A stretch of 64,000 bases of DNA from JAAYCB01 sp012744395 (GCA_028703175.1 JAQVNJ010000003.1:1-64000); one strand, 5' to 3'. Positions 1 through 9,986 are shown, counted from the stretch's first letter. Translations and numbers: made by a program. Notes: generated from the letters alone by a model not told the origin.

Positions 1-651
1 AACCTGGCGCACCCCCACAGCCCTGGGCCCGCCGTTGGTCCAACTGCGGAGCCGCTCGCTCATCATGATCGTGTTGCTCAAGCCGTCGGAAATCTCGGCG
101 AACCGGGTTGCCGCTCCGAAGATGCCCCGATTCTTGCCGCTGTAGCCGGGGTTGATGCCCGTGATCGAATCGCCGATGCAGAACGCGTAGTTGTTCGTGC
201 GGCCGCCGCCTTGGCCGGCGTCCGAGGGACAGGAGAGCATCCCAGGCGCGGTGTTCCACACGGACCACGATTCCCAGGCATAGGGGCCGCCGGGGTTGAT
301 CCCGGCGGCTGGATCTCCGGCCTGAATTCGCTCGTACATGGCAGCCTGTTCGTAGAACGGCATCAGCGGCACGAACGCGCTCAACCGGGCTGCATTGTTG
401 GGGCCGGGAGACACGCCTGAAATCCAGCAACATGTGCCCCCCTCGCGGTACGGCAATGCATTGTGCGTATCGTGATAGTTGTGATTGGCCAATCCCAACT
501 GCTTCAGGGCATTGGTGCACTGCGCGCGGCGGGCCGCCTCGCGCGCCGCCTGCACGGCCGGCAGCAGCAAGGCGATCAAAATGCCGATGATCGCGATCAC
601 GACCAGCAGTTCCACCAAGGTAAATCCCAGCCTTTTCCAAGATCGATTCAT
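1..651 (-). CDS. DUF1559 domain protein with pilin-type N-terminus (partial, C-terminus beyond the window)
   Basis: The frame is open from the ATG at 651 to the window edge, giving 217 codons without a stop. The N-terminus is a type IV pilin-like leader, [23 protein letters not shown] by family pattern: a G-FTLVE cleavage/methylation site at about residues 9-14 followed by a hydrophobic helix. After it come [12 protein letters not shown] and the [16 protein letters not shown] stretch typical of the DUF1559 (SBP_bac_10) family, which is hugely expanded in Planctomycetes. An AAAGGGG Shine-Dalgarno-like sequence sits about ten bases before the start. Family members are thought to be membrane-anchored or secreted pseudopilin-like proteins; the exact role is unknown. 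The gene is cut by the left edge, so length cannot be compared with the usual 300-350 residues. Confidence 0.93.
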   Translation of the reverse strand, partial: MNRSWKRLGFTLVELLVVIAIIGILIALLLPAVQAAREAARRAQCTNALKQLGLANHNYHDTHNALPYREGGTCCWISGVSPGPNNAARLSAFVPLMPFYEQAAMYERIQAGDPAAGINPGGPYAWESWSVWNTAPGMLSCPSDAGQGGGRTNNYAFCIGDSITGINPGYSGKNRGIFGAATRFAEISDGLSNTIMMSERLRSWTNGGPRAVGVRQV

Positions 652-794
652 GTTGCGAAACCCCTTTCGGTAAAAGAGAGACAACGACAAACGGGCCGGG
701 CGATGGGGCCGGCCTGGCGACGGGATCGCTCGCGCTCCGTCGAGCATTTCAGACAACAATTCTGAGGGTCTTGCGCAGCATCCGTACGGGAGTC

Positions 795-822
795 AGTATA
801 ACAGTACATGAGAAGAATGCAA
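795..822 (-). promoter_or_regulatory. Candidate sigma70-type promoter for the DUF1559 gene
   Basis: Read on the minus strand, TTGCAT (817-822) and TATACT (795-800) are separated by 16 bases in an AT-rich patch of an otherwise GC-rich 470-base gap (652-1123). It points toward the DUF1559 start at 651 and leaves a leader of about 135 bases. Nothing else is recognisable in the gap. Planctomycete promoters are poorly defined, so this is a pattern call only. Confidence 0.4.
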
Positions 823-1138
823 TGCTTACAATTAAATCCACGCCGTTTTGAAACCCATTGGGCGCGCGTCTAAAACCTCCGAGGGAGTGTGTTCAGCGAG
901 CAGTCCGGCGGCGATTCTCCACGGCGTGGACTGCGGCGAGTCGCACGCGGGCTTTCGGCACAGGCCGTTCGGGTGCCCACGCGTTCCCTCCCCCGGGCTA
1001 TGCAGGCAGCCAACATGCCAGCCATTCCGGCCTTGCGGCCCTGCTGTCTGTGGTTGACGGATTTGCGTCGATCCTCAATATCAGCCAAAATGGCCCGGTG
1101 GATTCTCGAGAACGGCTGTCTCCATGGAGTCTCGTTTC

Positions 1139-2545
1139 ATGCCAATAGCCATCGACCGACGGCGTTTCTTCCAGTCGGGAGCCTTGGCCGCGGCGGGGAT
1201 TGCCGCCGCCGGCCGGTTGCCGTCGCAGGGGGGCGAGCCGGTTGCCGGCCGCGCCTTGCTCGAGGCGGCTCGCCAGGTGCCGGTCGTCGAAGAGGCCGAC
1301 GTGGTTGTCTGCGGCGGGGGACCGGCGGGCGTGGCCGCAGCGATTGCCGCCGCCAGAACCGGCGCCAAGACGCGGCTCATCGAAGTCAACGGCTGCCTCG
1401 GCGGCGTCTGGACCGCTGGCCTGTTGAGTTGGATTCTCGACACCGGAAACAAGACCGGCCTGATGAAGGAAATCCTCGCACGGCTGAAAGAGCGTGGCGG
1501 GCTGGCCGTCTACGGCGGCGATCGGGGCTACGACGTTGAAGAGATGAAGATCCTGCTCGAAGAAATCTGCCTCCAGGCCGGCGTCCTCGTGCGGCTGCAC
1601 ACGCGGGCGTGCAGTGCCGCCCGCAGCGGCAAGCGGATCGAGGCCGTGATCACCGAGTCGAAGTCGGGGCGGGAGGCGTTTCGCGGAAAGGTGTTCATCG
1701 ACGCCACCGGCGACGGCGATCTGGCCGCCCAGGCCGGCTGCGGCTTCGACTACGGCCACCCGGAAACCGGCCAGGCCCAGCCGATGAGCTTCATCGCCCT
1801 GCTGTCGGGAATCGAGGCCGAACAGGTCGCGCCGTTCGTCCGCGAACTGGCCGAAGCCAAGGACTGGGGCTCGCCAAAGGACAACCTCCGCGCCGAAATG
1901 CAGAGAGCGGGTGTCGATCCGTCTTACGCCAAGCCGACCTTGTTCTATATCCGGCCGGGCCTGTTCTGCCTGATGGCCAACCACCAATACGGCGTGGCCG
2001 GCACCAACGCCGACGAGTTGACCGCCGCCAGCCTCCAGGGCCGAGCCGAAGTCCACCGGCTTGTCAGCGCCCTTCGGGCGACCGGCGGACGCTGGGCCGA
2101 CCTCCGGATCGTCGCCACGCCCGAACACATCGGCGTTCGCGAGGGCCGGCGGATTCACGGCCGCTACACCGTCTCCACGGAGGACCTCCTCGCGGGCACT
2201 CGGCACGAGGATGCCGTCTGCGAGGTCCGGTTTCCGGTCGACGTCCATTCGACCAACCCGGCGGAGACCAAGGGGATCGCCGACAAGAAAGTCCGGGCCA
2301 AGCCGTATGAAATCCCCTATCGGGCCCTGTTGGCCAGGGATGTCGACGGGCTGTTGATCGCCGGGCGGAACATCAGCGGCGATTTCATCGCCCATTCGAG
2401 CTACCGGGTGACGGGCAATTCAGTGCCGATGGGCGAGGCGGGGGGGATTGCAGCCGCCCTGGCCGCACGCAGCGGCCGCATGCCCCACGAGCTCGCCTGG
2501 AGCGAGATTCGAGAGCAGCGTCGTGCGCAGGCAGCGGCCGGGTGA
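1139..2545 (+). CDS. Tat-exported FAD-dependent oxidoreductase (FAD_oxidored family)
   Basis: 468 residues. The N-terminus has a twin-arginine pattern (DRRRFFQSGAL) followed by an Ala-rich hydrophobic stretch, so it is probably exported folded with its cofactor. A Rossmann dinucleotide motif follows at about residues 55-85 (VVVCGGGPAGVAAA...G..TRLIE). Further on are FIDATGDGDLAAQAGCGFDYG in the middle and a C-terminal GLLIAGRNISGDFIAHSSYR segment followed by GEAGGIAAA, which are the conserved FAD-binding parts of the FAD_oxidored (PF12831) family. An ATG at 1124 is also in frame, but GGAG at 1126-1129 is well spaced for 1139. The substrate is unknown; planctomycete relatives are often linked to sugar or organic-acid oxidation. 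The gene appears monocistronic. Confidence 0.88.
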   Translation: MPIAIDRRRFFQSGALAAAGIAAAGRLPSQGGEPVAGRALLEAARQVPVVEEADVVVCGGGPAGVAAAIAAARTGAKTRLIEVNGCLGGVWTAGLLSWILDTGNKTGLMKEILARLKERGGLAVYGGDRGYDVEEMKILLEEICLQAGVLVRLHTRACSAARSGKRIEAVITESKSGREAFRGKVFIDATGDGDLAAQAGCGFDYGHPETGQAQPMSFIALLSGIEAEQVAPFVRELAEAKDWGSPKDNLRAEMQRAGVDPSYAKPTLFYIRPGLFCLMANHQYGVAGTNADELTAASLQGRAEVHRLVSALRATGGRWADLRIVATPEHIGVREGRRIHGRYTVSTEDLLAGTRHEDAVCEVRFPVDVHSTNPAETKGIADKKVRAKPYEIPYRALLARDVDGLLIAGRNISGDFIAHSSYRVTGNSVPMGEAGGIAAALAARSGRMPHELAWSEIREQRRAQAAAG

Positions 2546-2708
2546 CGCCGTACGCCGCCCGCTCTCTCCAGGGTCTCCCGGCCCGGCGACTTCAAGGGGG
2601 TTGCCGCAGGAGACGACTTCTCTGCATAATTGAAGAGGTGGGGCTGCAACCGTTCAGCGGGGTTCCATCCGCCCTTTGCGGGGTCCTTTGGAGGCTAGAG
2701 CCAGCGAA

Positions 2709-3128
2709 ATGCGAACCAGAGAGTTGATCGAGCTGCTCAAGCGGTTCGATCCGGATTCAGAAGTCCATCTCTGCATGAGCCTGCCGGGCCGGGTCATCCA
2801 GACCCACGACACCCTGTGGGTCGCCGATTACGGCAGCGGCCCGCAAATCAACGCAACACTCGATTTCCGCCCCTTCACCGTCTACGTCGGATGCGGCTTG
2901 GAGCAGTTCGTCCGCAACGTGCCGGAGATCGCGGTCGACCTCGGGCAGTATGAGTCGCAGGAGATCCTGGCCAAGGTCCGCGACTTCTACGTGATCCACC
3001 GAGAGCTCGACCAGCCGCTGAACTATCCGGACTTCGACTACCAGGATTGGCTGCCGCCGCGAACCGTCTCCGGCCAGTACAACGAGCACATCGCCAAGAT
3101 TCTGCGGGAAAAGCTGCTCCAGGACTGA
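2709..3128 (+). CDS. Conserved hypothetical protein, 139 aa
   Basis: A small acidic, apparently cytosolic protein with no signal peptide or membrane segment. It opens MRTRELIELLKRFDPDSEV, which resembles the start of small planctomycete proteins of unknown function, and ends in a short helix (IAKILREKLLQD). An in-frame ATG exists at 2676 but codes for low-complexity sequence; 2709 gives a natural helical N-terminus. Codon use matches the neighbouring genes. I do not recognise a family. It stands alone, 163 bases after the FAD oxidoreductase and just before the repeat cluster at 3.16-3.98 kb. Confidence 0.7.
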   Translation: MRTRELIELLKRFDPDSEVHLCMSLPGRVIQTHDTLWVADYGSGPQINATLDFRPFTVYVGCGLEQFVRNVPEIAVDLGQYESQEILAKVRDFYVIHRELDQPLNYPDFDYQDWLPPRTVSGQYNEHIAKILREKLLQD

Positions 3129-3159
3129 TCGCCCTGCTTTGCCGTGCAACGCCTGCGGC

Positions 3160-3280
3160 GCAGCGAATGGGGTGGCGAGGTGAAAACTGGTCGATTCTGG
3201 TTTGGCCGTGTTTGTTCCACGGTTGTCTTTCGATGAAATTGAAAACAGCGCCGGCTGGTGGCGGCTACGGTTTTCCCCTC
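3160..3280 (+). repeat. Left copies of two direct repeats (19 bp and 36 bp)
   Basis: A 19-base unit (3160-3178, starting GCAGCGAATGG) and a 36-base unit (3245-3280, starting ACAGCGCCGGCTGG and ending TTTTCCCCTC) recur exactly at 3959-3977 and 3922-3957. In the right copy the two units are adjacent and in reversed order; in the left copy they are separated by about 66 bases. They enclose the inverted repeats and the transposase remnant. Confidence 0.85.
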
Positions 3281-3304
3281 GCCATGCCCTGACTCGTTTG
3301 CCCG

Positions 3305-3427
3305 CCCCGTCCCGAAGGGACGCGCCTAAGCCAGCCCAGGGTGGATCGCGGCGAGTGAAACGAGCCAAGCGCAACCCTGGGTCAGGAGCCGCGCAAAACG
3401 CGGCCAGCCCCAACGGGGCGGTCCTAA
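3305..3427 (+). repeat. Inverted repeat block, left copy
   Basis: Begins CCGTCCCGAAGGGACGCGCC and ends CCCCAACGGGGCGGTCCTAA. A diverged copy in the opposite orientation lies at 3703-3805. Both ends of the block are themselves palindromic (GTCCCGAAGGGAC and CCCCRACGGGG). Similar blocks are scattered in many planctomycete genomes; that last point is recollection, not checked. Confidence 0.8.
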
Positions 3428-3448
3428 GAAAGTGGATGACCGCGCCGG

Positions 3449-3670
3449 TCAATCCCAGGCGTAGCGCTGATCGAGTGTGACCCCACGCCTTGGGCAGAGC
3501 GCCTGAAAGTCGCCCTGGAACGAGATCCGCTTGTGGTGTTCCTCCCGATTGGCGATTGTAGACTCTAACCCGCTCGGCATTCGAGTGACTTACGGAAGAG
3601 ATCCCATAACCGGCCTGCCACTGGAAATCACTCCGCCCGCGCGCTCGTTTCTTGATCCATTTGGACGTTG
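3449..3670 (-). pseudogene. C-terminal remnant of a REP-associated (Y1 / IS200-like) transposase, frameshifted
   Basis: Reading the minus strand gives SKWIKKRARGRSDFQWQAGY then GISSVSHSN, the typical SKWIK...FAWQAGYGAFSVS segment of RAYT-type tyrosine transposases. After a frame change the sequence continues STIANREEHHKRISFQGDF and ends QRYAWD followed by TGA at 3449-3451, matching the family end (YI..QEEHH....F..EF..L....G...DERYVWD). The catalytic N-terminal half (HUH and Tyr) is absent, and at least one frameshift lies near 3565. It sits exactly between the two halves of an inverted repeat, as expected if this transposase once mobilised that repeat. Confidence 0.75.
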
Positions 3671-3702
3671 GCCAACGATTGAGACATGTTTTTGGCCGCT
3701 TT

Positions 3703-3805
3703 GTTAGGGCCGCCCCGTCGGGGCTGACAGGGTCTGACGCGGCTTCTGACCCTCGCCGTCCTCCACCCTGGGCTGGCTTAGGGGTGTCCCTTCGGGACGG
3801 GCCGC
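3703..3805 (-). repeat. Inverted repeat block, right copy
   Basis: The reverse complement of this stretch matches 3305-3427 over most of its length (CCCGTCCCGAAGGGACACCC at one end, CCCCGACGGGGCGGCCCTAA at the other) with substitutions and short gaps in the middle. The two blocks face each other across the transposase remnant. Confidence 0.8.
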
Positions 3806-3921
3806 AAAAACGGCGACGGGAGTCTTTCTCTTCACCGGTGTCCCGTCGTGGCGTGCTGGAAACAGAGACTCGCGACCGTTTATTCGTTGTTTATTCGTCT
3901 GACTCGGAACAAAAACTGAAG

Positions 3922-3977
3922 ACAGCGCCGGCTGGTGGCGGCTACGGTTTTCCCCTCCGCAGCGAATGGGGTGGCGA
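3922..3977 (+). repeat. Right copies of the 36-bp and 19-bp direct repeats
   Basis: 3922-3957 is identical to 3245-3280, and 3959-3977 is identical to 3160-3178. They lie immediately downstream of the stop codon of the GHMP kinase gene, in its 3' untranslated region. No terminator-like T run is visible. Confidence 0.85.
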
Positions 3978-3985
3978 CCGGGCTC

Positions 3986-5005
3986 CTACACCGCCGGGGC
4001 CGCGATCATCGGGCGGATCACCCGGCAGCCGATCGTTTCGAGATTGGCACAAAGCCGCTCAAACGTCGCGTCGTCCGGATAGGCGCCGAGGATCGCGCCG
4101 CCGGAACCGGCGAACTTGGCCGAGGCGCCGGCCGACCGCGCTCGCTCGACGATGCGAATCTGGTTCTCCGGCAACCGGCAGATCGAGCGGCGGAGGTCGA
4201 AGTTTTCGTCGATCAGCCGGGCGAGGGTCGCCCGATCGCCGCCGAGGATCGCCTGCCGCGCCTCGCAGGCGAGTGCGGCGAAGCGTTTCATGGCGTTGAC
4301 CACTGCCGGCTCACCCTGCTGGAATCTCGCCCGAAGGTTGTTGTGGAACACCTCGGTCGGTTCGCTCACGCCGGCGCTGTAGGCGATATACAGCGGCGGG
4401 AGCAGCGCCGGGTCGAGCGGCTCGTAGACGCCGCACATCAGCCCCCGGCATCGCCGCATCCGGTCCTTGGCGAAGTCCATGTAGACGGCGCCTTCATAGA
4501 CCTGGATCACGCGGTCCTGGAGGCCCGCGGCAATCCCCAGCTCTTCCGTTTCGACCGAGAGAACCAGCGAGGGCTGGACCTCCCGCGGGATCTCGATGTC
4601 GTAGAACTCCATCAGGCAGCGGAGCGTGGCGACGATGATCGCGCTGGAGCCGGCCAGGCCGACCTGGCGGGGGATGTCGGACTCGTAGCGGACGGAGAAA
4701 TTCCGGTCATGGAGCCGGTGGCCTCGGGCGATGCAGTATTCGGCGAACTTCTTGATCGTCGCCTTGACCAGCCGGATGCCGCCGTAGTAGCCGTGCAGGC
4801 GGACGTCCTGAGCCAACTCGCGGATCGAGCGGAAGCGGCTCTTGTCCTCCTGGCTCCAGACGATTTCCAGCTCGTCCCATTCGTACATCGTCACACGAGC
4901 CGAGAAATTGCGGACGATCACCGAAATCGTCTTTCCCTGGTAGCCGTCCGAAGGATTCCCGATCAGACCGGCACGGGCGAATGCGGCCTTGCGGATCAAC
5001 AGCAT
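3986..5005 (-). CDS. GHMP-family sugar kinase, glucuronokinase-like
   Basis: 339 residues, cytosolic. The N-terminal [20 protein letters not shown] stretch is the substrate-binding start seen in plant glucuronokinase and related sugar-1-kinases. The GHMP ATP-binding motif is at about residues 130-145 ([18 protein letters not shown]). The C-terminal GHMP motif is [14 protein letters not shown]. The ATG overlaps the stop codon of the upstream uridylyltransferase by one base (TGATG), so the two are translationally coupled. By analogy with the plant salvage route, the kinase would make a sugar 1-phosphate that the partner converts to a UDP-sugar. The true substrate (glucuronate, another uronic acid or a hexose) cannot be read from sequence. 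Confidence 0.82.
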   Translation of the reverse strand: MLLIRKAAFARAGLIGNPSDGYQGKTISVIVRNFSARVTMYEWDELEIVWSQEDKSRFRSIRELAQDVRLHGYYGGIRLVKATIKKFAEYCIARGHRLHDRNFSVRYESDIPRQVGLAGSSAIIVATLRCLMEFYDIEIPREVQPSLVLSVETEELGIAAGLQDRVIQVYEGAVYMDFAKDRMRRCRGLMCGVYEPLDPALLPPLYIAYSAGVSEPTEVFHNNLRARFQQGEPAVVNAMKRFAALACEARQAILGGDRATLARLIDENFDLRRSICRLPENQIRIVERARSAGASAKFAGSGGAILGAYPDDATFERLCANLETIGCRVIRPMIAAPAV

Positions 5006-5904
5006 CAGCGGGCCTCGGCATACTTGGCCAGAAGGGTCTTGGCGAACTCGCGGATCTGGCGGCCGTGGCCGGGATCGGCCAGCGCGAACTCGACGAACGC
5101 CTGGAAATAGCTCTCGAAGTTGCCGATGTCGAACCGCGGCTGGCCGGCGGGCAGGCGGACCCCCATCACGCGCCCGCCGTCGCGGATCAGCGCGCGGATC
5201 GCGTCGGTCAACTGGATTTCGCCCCCCTTGCCCGGCTCGGTCTTGCGCAGGTAGTCGAAGATCGCCGGGCTGAACACGTAGCGCGCCGCCACGGCAAGGT
5301 TGCTCGGGGCATCTTCGACCTCGGGCTTTTCCACGAGGTCCTCCAGGTCGAAGACCTCGTTGACCTCGCCGGCCGGGCGGGCGATCCCGTAGTGGACGAC
5401 CTCCTCGCGCGGCACTTCCTCGAAGGCGATCACGGCCGCCGCGGCAGCCGATTCAAAATGGTCGGCCATCGTACGGACCACCTGCGACTGGGCGTGCAGG
5501 CCGATGATCGAATCGCCCAGGGCGACGACGAAATTCTGGCTGCCGACAACCGGTTCGGCGCAGAGCACCGCGTGGCCGAGCCCCAATTGGCGCCGCTGGC
5601 GGGTGTAGAAATACTGGAGGTCCTCGCGTTCGAAGGCCAGCTCGTCGAGCAGTTCCTCCTTGCCGCTTTCGCGCAAATGATCGATCAGCTCGGCGTCGAC
5701 GTCGAAATGGTTCTCGATGGCCGCCTTGCCCGGCCCCGTGATGAACAGCACGCGGTGCATGCCGCACCGGGCCAATTCCTCGACAACATACTGGACGACC
5801 GGCTTGAAACCGACCGGCAACATCTCCTTCGGCTGGCTCTTGGTCAAAGGCAACAGGCGGGTCCCCCGGCCTGCGACCGGAACAACGGCAAGATCGATCG
5901 GCAT
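5005..5904 (-). CDS. galU: UTP-glucose-1-phosphate uridylyltransferase (GalU family)
   Basis: 299 codons plus stop. The start region carries the nucleotidyltransferase signature [20 protein letters not shown] with MLPVGFKP following. Further on are [23 protein letters not shown] and the ALGDSII metal-site motif, then [11 protein letters not shown] and the conserved [13 protein letters not shown] near the end. Length is normal for bacterial GalU. The frame is open upstream to 5985, but ATG at 5904 begins directly at the nucleotide-binding strand. It catalyses UTP + glucose 1-phosphate to UDP-glucose + PPi, or acts on a related sugar given its coupling to the GHMP kinase. Confidence 0.9.
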   Translation of the reverse strand: MPIDLAVVPVAGRGTRLLPLTKSQPKEMLPVGFKPVVQYVVEELARCGMHRVLFITGPGKAAIENHFDVDAELIDHLRESGKEELLDELAFEREDLQYFYTRQRRQLGLGHAVLCAEPVVGSQNFVVALGDSIIGLHAQSQVVRTMADHFESAAAAAVIAFEEVPREEVVHYGIARPAGEVNEVFDLEDLVEKPEVEDAPSNLAVAARYVFSPAIFDYLRKTEPGKGGEIQLTDAIRALIRDGGRVMGVRLPAGQPRFDIGNFESYFQAFVEFALADPGHGRQIREFAKTLLAKYAEAR

Positions 5905-5969
5905 GATTTGGATCCCCGGCTTGCAGGGGCGCTCTGGCCCGTGCGAAGCGCACGCGCTGAGGAATTCGC

Positions 5970-5999
5970 AAGGTTCAAGGTTCAAAGGTCAAGGTTCAA
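5970..5999 (+). repeat. Short GGTTCAA repeat tract
   Basis: Four imperfect copies of AGGTTCAA lie head to tail upstream of the galU start. It is a simple tract with no evident coding role and falls in the probable 5' leader of the galU-kinase transcript. The rest of the 5905-6200 gap shows only the candidate promoter. Confidence 0.7.
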
Positions 6000-6094
6000 T
6001 CGTAAGAATGGACAAGGCCCGAGCTTTGGTTTGAGGCACGGAATCCTGGGATTGGAACCTTGCTGAAACCCGCGGTCGAAAACAGACTTTACGA

Positions 6095-6124
6095 AATATA
6101 TCGCCTACCGGGGGCGTGCGGCAA
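6095..6124 (-). promoter_or_regulatory. Candidate promoter for the galU-kinase operon
   Basis: On the minus strand TTGCCG (6119-6124) and TATATT (6095-6100) are separated by 18 bases, in the only AT-rich part of the gap, and face galU. Pattern evidence only. Confidence 0.35.
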
Positions 6125-6200
6125 GGCGGGCTTGCCCCGCCGATGCTCTCAGCGGCGGCTGCCGGCAGGCTGTCTCACGCTGGCCGAATCGCTGGAGCGA

Positions 6201-7051
<851 letters not shown>

Positions 7052-7079
7052 GATGGCACCCTGAAAGCGGGGCTTGGCA

Positions 7080-7571
7080 TCAGAATCTCTTAAGATAATG
7101 GTGGCAGATGGCAATCGCCAGGGCATCGGCCACGTCGGGGGGCTCGGGCAGCGTCAACAGGCCCAATTCCCGCTGGATCGCGCGCTGCACCTGGCCTTTC
7201 GAAGCGCGGCCGGAACCGGTGAGGATGCTTTTGACCTGCGTGGCCGAGTAATGGTGGACCTCGAGTCCCGCCTGGGCGGCCGCCAGGCAAATCACGCCGC
7301 GGGCGTGGCCCATGAGGATCGCCGTCCGCGGCCGCTTGTAGTGTGAATAGAGCTCTTCAATCGCCATCACTTCCGGCTGAAACGCTGCGATCACCTCGGC
7401 AATCCCCTTGTGGATGTTGCCGAGCCGCTGCGTCAGGCTCCCGCGGGCCGCCCCGCGAACCACGCCCGCTTCGCAAAGCTGGAGGCGTTTGCCGCGGGCC
7501 TCCAGGACGCCGTAGCCGGTGGTGTTCAACCCCGGATCGACTCCGAGAATCCGTGTTTGCTGATCCGTCAT
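7080..7571 (-). CDS. ruvC: Crossover junction endodeoxyribonuclease RuvC
   Basis: 163 residues, the usual size. The RNase H-like fold is clear: [17 protein letters not shown] carries the first catalytic Asp at about residue 11, [16 protein letters not shown] the catalytic Glu, and [15 protein letters not shown] the C-terminal paired Asp residues. RuvC resolves Holliday junctions by symmetric cleavage after RuvAB migration. ruvC precedes ruvA in one minus-strand transcript, a common order; the gap to cysS upstream is 144 bases, so a separate promoter is possible. Confidence 0.95.
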   Translation of the reverse strand: MTDQQTRILGVDPGLNTTGYGVLEARGKRLQLCEAGVVRGAARGSLTQRLGNIHKGIAEVIAAFQPEVMAIEELYSHYKRPRTAILMGHARGVICLAAAQAGLEVHHYSATQVKSILTGSGRASKGQVQRAIQRELGLLTLPEPPDVADALAIAICHHYLKRF

Positions 7572-7715
7572 CCGCCGCCCGCCGGATTCAAAGGGGGTTC
7601 TGCCTCCGCGATCGCACCCGGACGATCCGCTCTCCGGCCCAGCGCCGCGACCCGGCCGCGGACTTGGACGCCTCCCCGCCGGCGGGCCGGCCAGCGCGCG
7701 GTTGGGCGAACCGGC

Positions 7716-9257
7716 TCATCCGATCGTCCAGTCGGTTCCGCCGGGCCGATCCTCGAGCGTCACGCCGATCTCGGCCAGCGACTTGCGGATCCGGTCGGCC
7801 GTGGCGAAGTCCTTGGCCTTGCGGGCCTCTGCGCGAATCTCGATCAGCAGTTCCATCAGCCGGGCGGCCAACGCGTCGCCGGCCGGCGATTTCTCCTCCG
7901 CCGGATCCCGGAACATCCCCAGGGTGCCGGCCAGTTCGCCGAGCGTCGCGGCGCCCCGCCGCAACGAGGCCAACCGGGCTTCGTCGCGCCGGCCGGGTTC
8001 CTCCAGCTTTTCGTCGTCGACAAACTTGTTCAATCGCCGCACCAGGTCGAACAGCACGCCGGCCGCGCCGCCCGTGTTGAAATCGTCGTCCATCGCTTCG
8101 AGGAAGCGATCGCGAAACTCGGCCACGTCCTTGAGGAGCCGATCCGCGCCCGGCTGAAAATCCCCGTCGCTCCGCCGCCGCGGCCGGTCGAGCCGGTAGA
8201 AGCTCTCGCCGCTGACGCGCTCGAAGCGTTTGAAGAACCGGTAAAAGGTCTCCAGCCCGACGCCGACCTGGCGGATTCGCTCCTCGCTGAAGTCGATCGG
8301 CCGGCGATAGTGGGTGGAAAGGAGAAAGAAGCGGATCGTCTCGGGCGCGAACTGCTGGAGCATCTCGCGGAACGGGTTGGCGCCTTTCGACTTGCTGATC
8401 TTGCCGGCCTCCTGCGCGGCGTTGTCGCCCTCGGCCGCGCGCGTATTCCGCCCGCCCAGTTTGCCGATCTCGCTCGAGTCCTGCATCAAGCCGTTGTGCA
8501 ACCAGTACCTGGCCATCGGTTTGCCGTGGCGGCACTCGCTCTGGGCGATCTCGTTCTCGTGGTGCGGGAAGATCAGGTCGAGGCCTCCGCCGTGGATGTC
8601 GAACGTCTCGCCGAGCAGCTTGCCGCTCATCACCGAGCACTCGATGTGCCAGCCCGGTCGGCCCGGACCCCAGGGGCTCTCCCAGGAGGGTTCGCCGGGC
8701 TTGGCGGTCTTCCACAGAGCGAAATCCGCCTGGGAACGCTTGCGCTCGGCCGTGTCTCCGCCTTCCCCCTGCACCGATTCGAGCGTGCGGCGGCTGAGCT
8801 TCCCATAGTCGGGCGCCTTGGCCACGTCGAAGTAGACGTCGCCTTCCGACTCGTAGGCGAATCCCTTCTCGATCAGGTCCTGCGTGAACGCGATGATCCC
8901 CGCCATGTTCTCCGTCGCCTTGGGAAACGCGTCGATCGTGTCGACCCCCATCGCGCGGAGGTTGGCCATGTAATCGCGGGTCATGTCCTCCGCCAACCGG
9001 TCCATCGGAATGCCCCGCTTCTTCGACTCGTCGATCAGCTTGTCGTCGACATCGGTGATGTTGATGATCAGCCTGACTGTGTAGCCGCTGTAGCAGAGGT
9101 AGCGTTTGATCGTGTCGAAAATCACCGGTCCGACCATGTGCCCGATGTGGCTCGGCTTGTAGACCGTCGGGCCGCAGAGGTAGATGCCGACCTGCCCCTG
9201 GACGACCGGTTCGAACGGCTCCTTGGTTTTCGAAAGCGTGTTGTAAACGCGGATCAT
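7716..9257 (-). CDS. cysS: Cysteine--tRNA ligase
   Basis: 513 residues. Class I synthetase hallmarks are visible: the zinc-ligand Cys and HIGH-type motif in LCGPTVYKPSHIGHMVG, NITDVDDKLI, the zinc ligands in HIECSVMSG and FPHHENEIAQSE, and the KMSKS-equivalent as KISKS near residue 300. Between LHNGLMQDS and KISKS lies an extra segment of about 20 residues rich in Gly, Ala and Glu that E. coli CysRS lacks. A GTG at 9266 is in frame, but GAGGTG at 9264-9269 is ideally spaced for ATG 9257. The enzyme charges tRNA-Cys in the cytosol. It lies 58 bases downstream of ispF and probably shares its promoter. Confidence 0.95.
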   Translation of the reverse strand: MIRVYNTLSKTKEPFEPVVQGQVGIYLCGPTVYKPSHIGHMVGPVIFDTIKRYLCYSGYTVRLIINITDVDDKLIDESKKRGIPMDRLAEDMTRDYMANLRAMGVDTIDAFPKATENMAGIIAFTQDLIEKGFAYESEGDVYFDVAKAPDYGKLSRRTLESVQGEGGDTAERKRSQADFALWKTAKPGEPSWESPWGPGRPGWHIECSVMSGKLLGETFDIHGGGLDLIFPHHENEIAQSECRHGKPMARYWLHNGLMQDSSEIGKLGGRNTRAAEGDNAAQEAGKISKSKGANPFREMLQQFAPETIRFFLLSTHYRRPIDFSEERIRQVGVGLETFYRFFKRFERVSGESFYRLDRPRRRSDGDFQPGADRLLKDVAEFRDRFLEAMDDDFNTGGAAGVLFDLVRRLNKFVDDEKLEEPGRRDEARLASLRRGAATLGELAGTLGMFRDPAEEKSPAGDALAARLMELLIEIRAEARKAKDFATADRIRKSLAEIGVTLEDRPGGTDWTIG

Positions 9258-9315
9258 GGGAAACACCTCGATCGGTCTGGTTGTACAGTCGTTCGCCGGA
9301 CTTCAGGAAGACGGC

Positions 9316-9822
9316 CTATCGCCGAGCCAGCAACACCACGGCCTGGGCCTCAATCGATTCCTGGTGGCCGACCTGGCCGATCCCCTCGCCGGTCTTGGCC
9401 TTGAGACCGACCTGGTCCGGGGCGAGGCCGAGAATCTCCGCGATACGCGTGCGGATCGCCACCTTGTAATCCGAAAGTCTCGGCCGCTCGGCAAACACGA
9501 TGCAATCGACGTTGACCACCGACCAGCCAGAATCAACGACCTTTTGCAGGACGAAGGAGAGGATCTCGGCCGAATCGCGGTCGAGGTTGGCCGGGTCGGC
9601 CTCAGGGAAGTAGTCGCCGATATCCCCCAGGGCGGCGGCCCCGAGCAGCGCGTCGGTCACGGCGTGCAGAAGCCCGTCCGCATCGCTGTGGCCGATCAGG
9701 TGCCGGTCGAAATCGATCGTCACCCCGCCAAGCCGGAGGGGACCGCCGGACTCCAAGCGGTGCGTGTCATGGCCAATGCCGATTCGAAGCGGAGGCCACG
9801 TCGTCTGTCGAGCGTTTTCCAA
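9316..9822 (-). CDS. ispF: 2-C-methyl-D-erythritol 2,4-cyclodiphosphate synthase
   Basis: 168 residues from a TTG at 9822; the frame is open to 9951 but that extension is not family-like. Motifs: RIGIGHDTHRLESGGPLRLG (metal ligands Asp and His in GHDTHR), IGHSDADGLLHAVTDALLGA, DIGDYFP and the C-terminal KAKTGEGIGQVG. It forms the cyclic diphosphate in the MEP route to isoprenoids. The Shine-Dalgarno is weak and the start uncertain by a few codons. It heads the ispF-cysS(-ruvCA) minus-strand run. Confidence 0.92.
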   Translation of the reverse strand: MENARQTTWPPLRIGIGHDTHRLESGGPLRLGGVTIDFDRHLIGHSDADGLLHAVTDALLGAAALGDIGDYFPEADPANLDRDSAEILSFVLQKVVDSGWSVVNVDCIVFAERPRLSDYKVAIRTRIAEILGLAPDQVGLKAKTGEGIGQVGHQESIEAQAVVLLARR

Positions 9823-9986
9823 GGGATTGCCTGATGGGTTGGGTAATATGGGATAACAAGACAATGGCCGGTAAGCCCCCTCTCGCGGCCGCCAGACGCG
9901 GCGTTGCCGCTCTGCCCGAGCGGGGAAGGACGACGTCCGCACCCACTCCAACCGGTCCGGAGGGACTTGCCATCGTCAAGCGGCGG

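Noticed and set aside
7410..9404. 664-codon plus-strand frame across ruvC and cysS
   Set aside because: Antisense to two unmistakable housekeeping genes.
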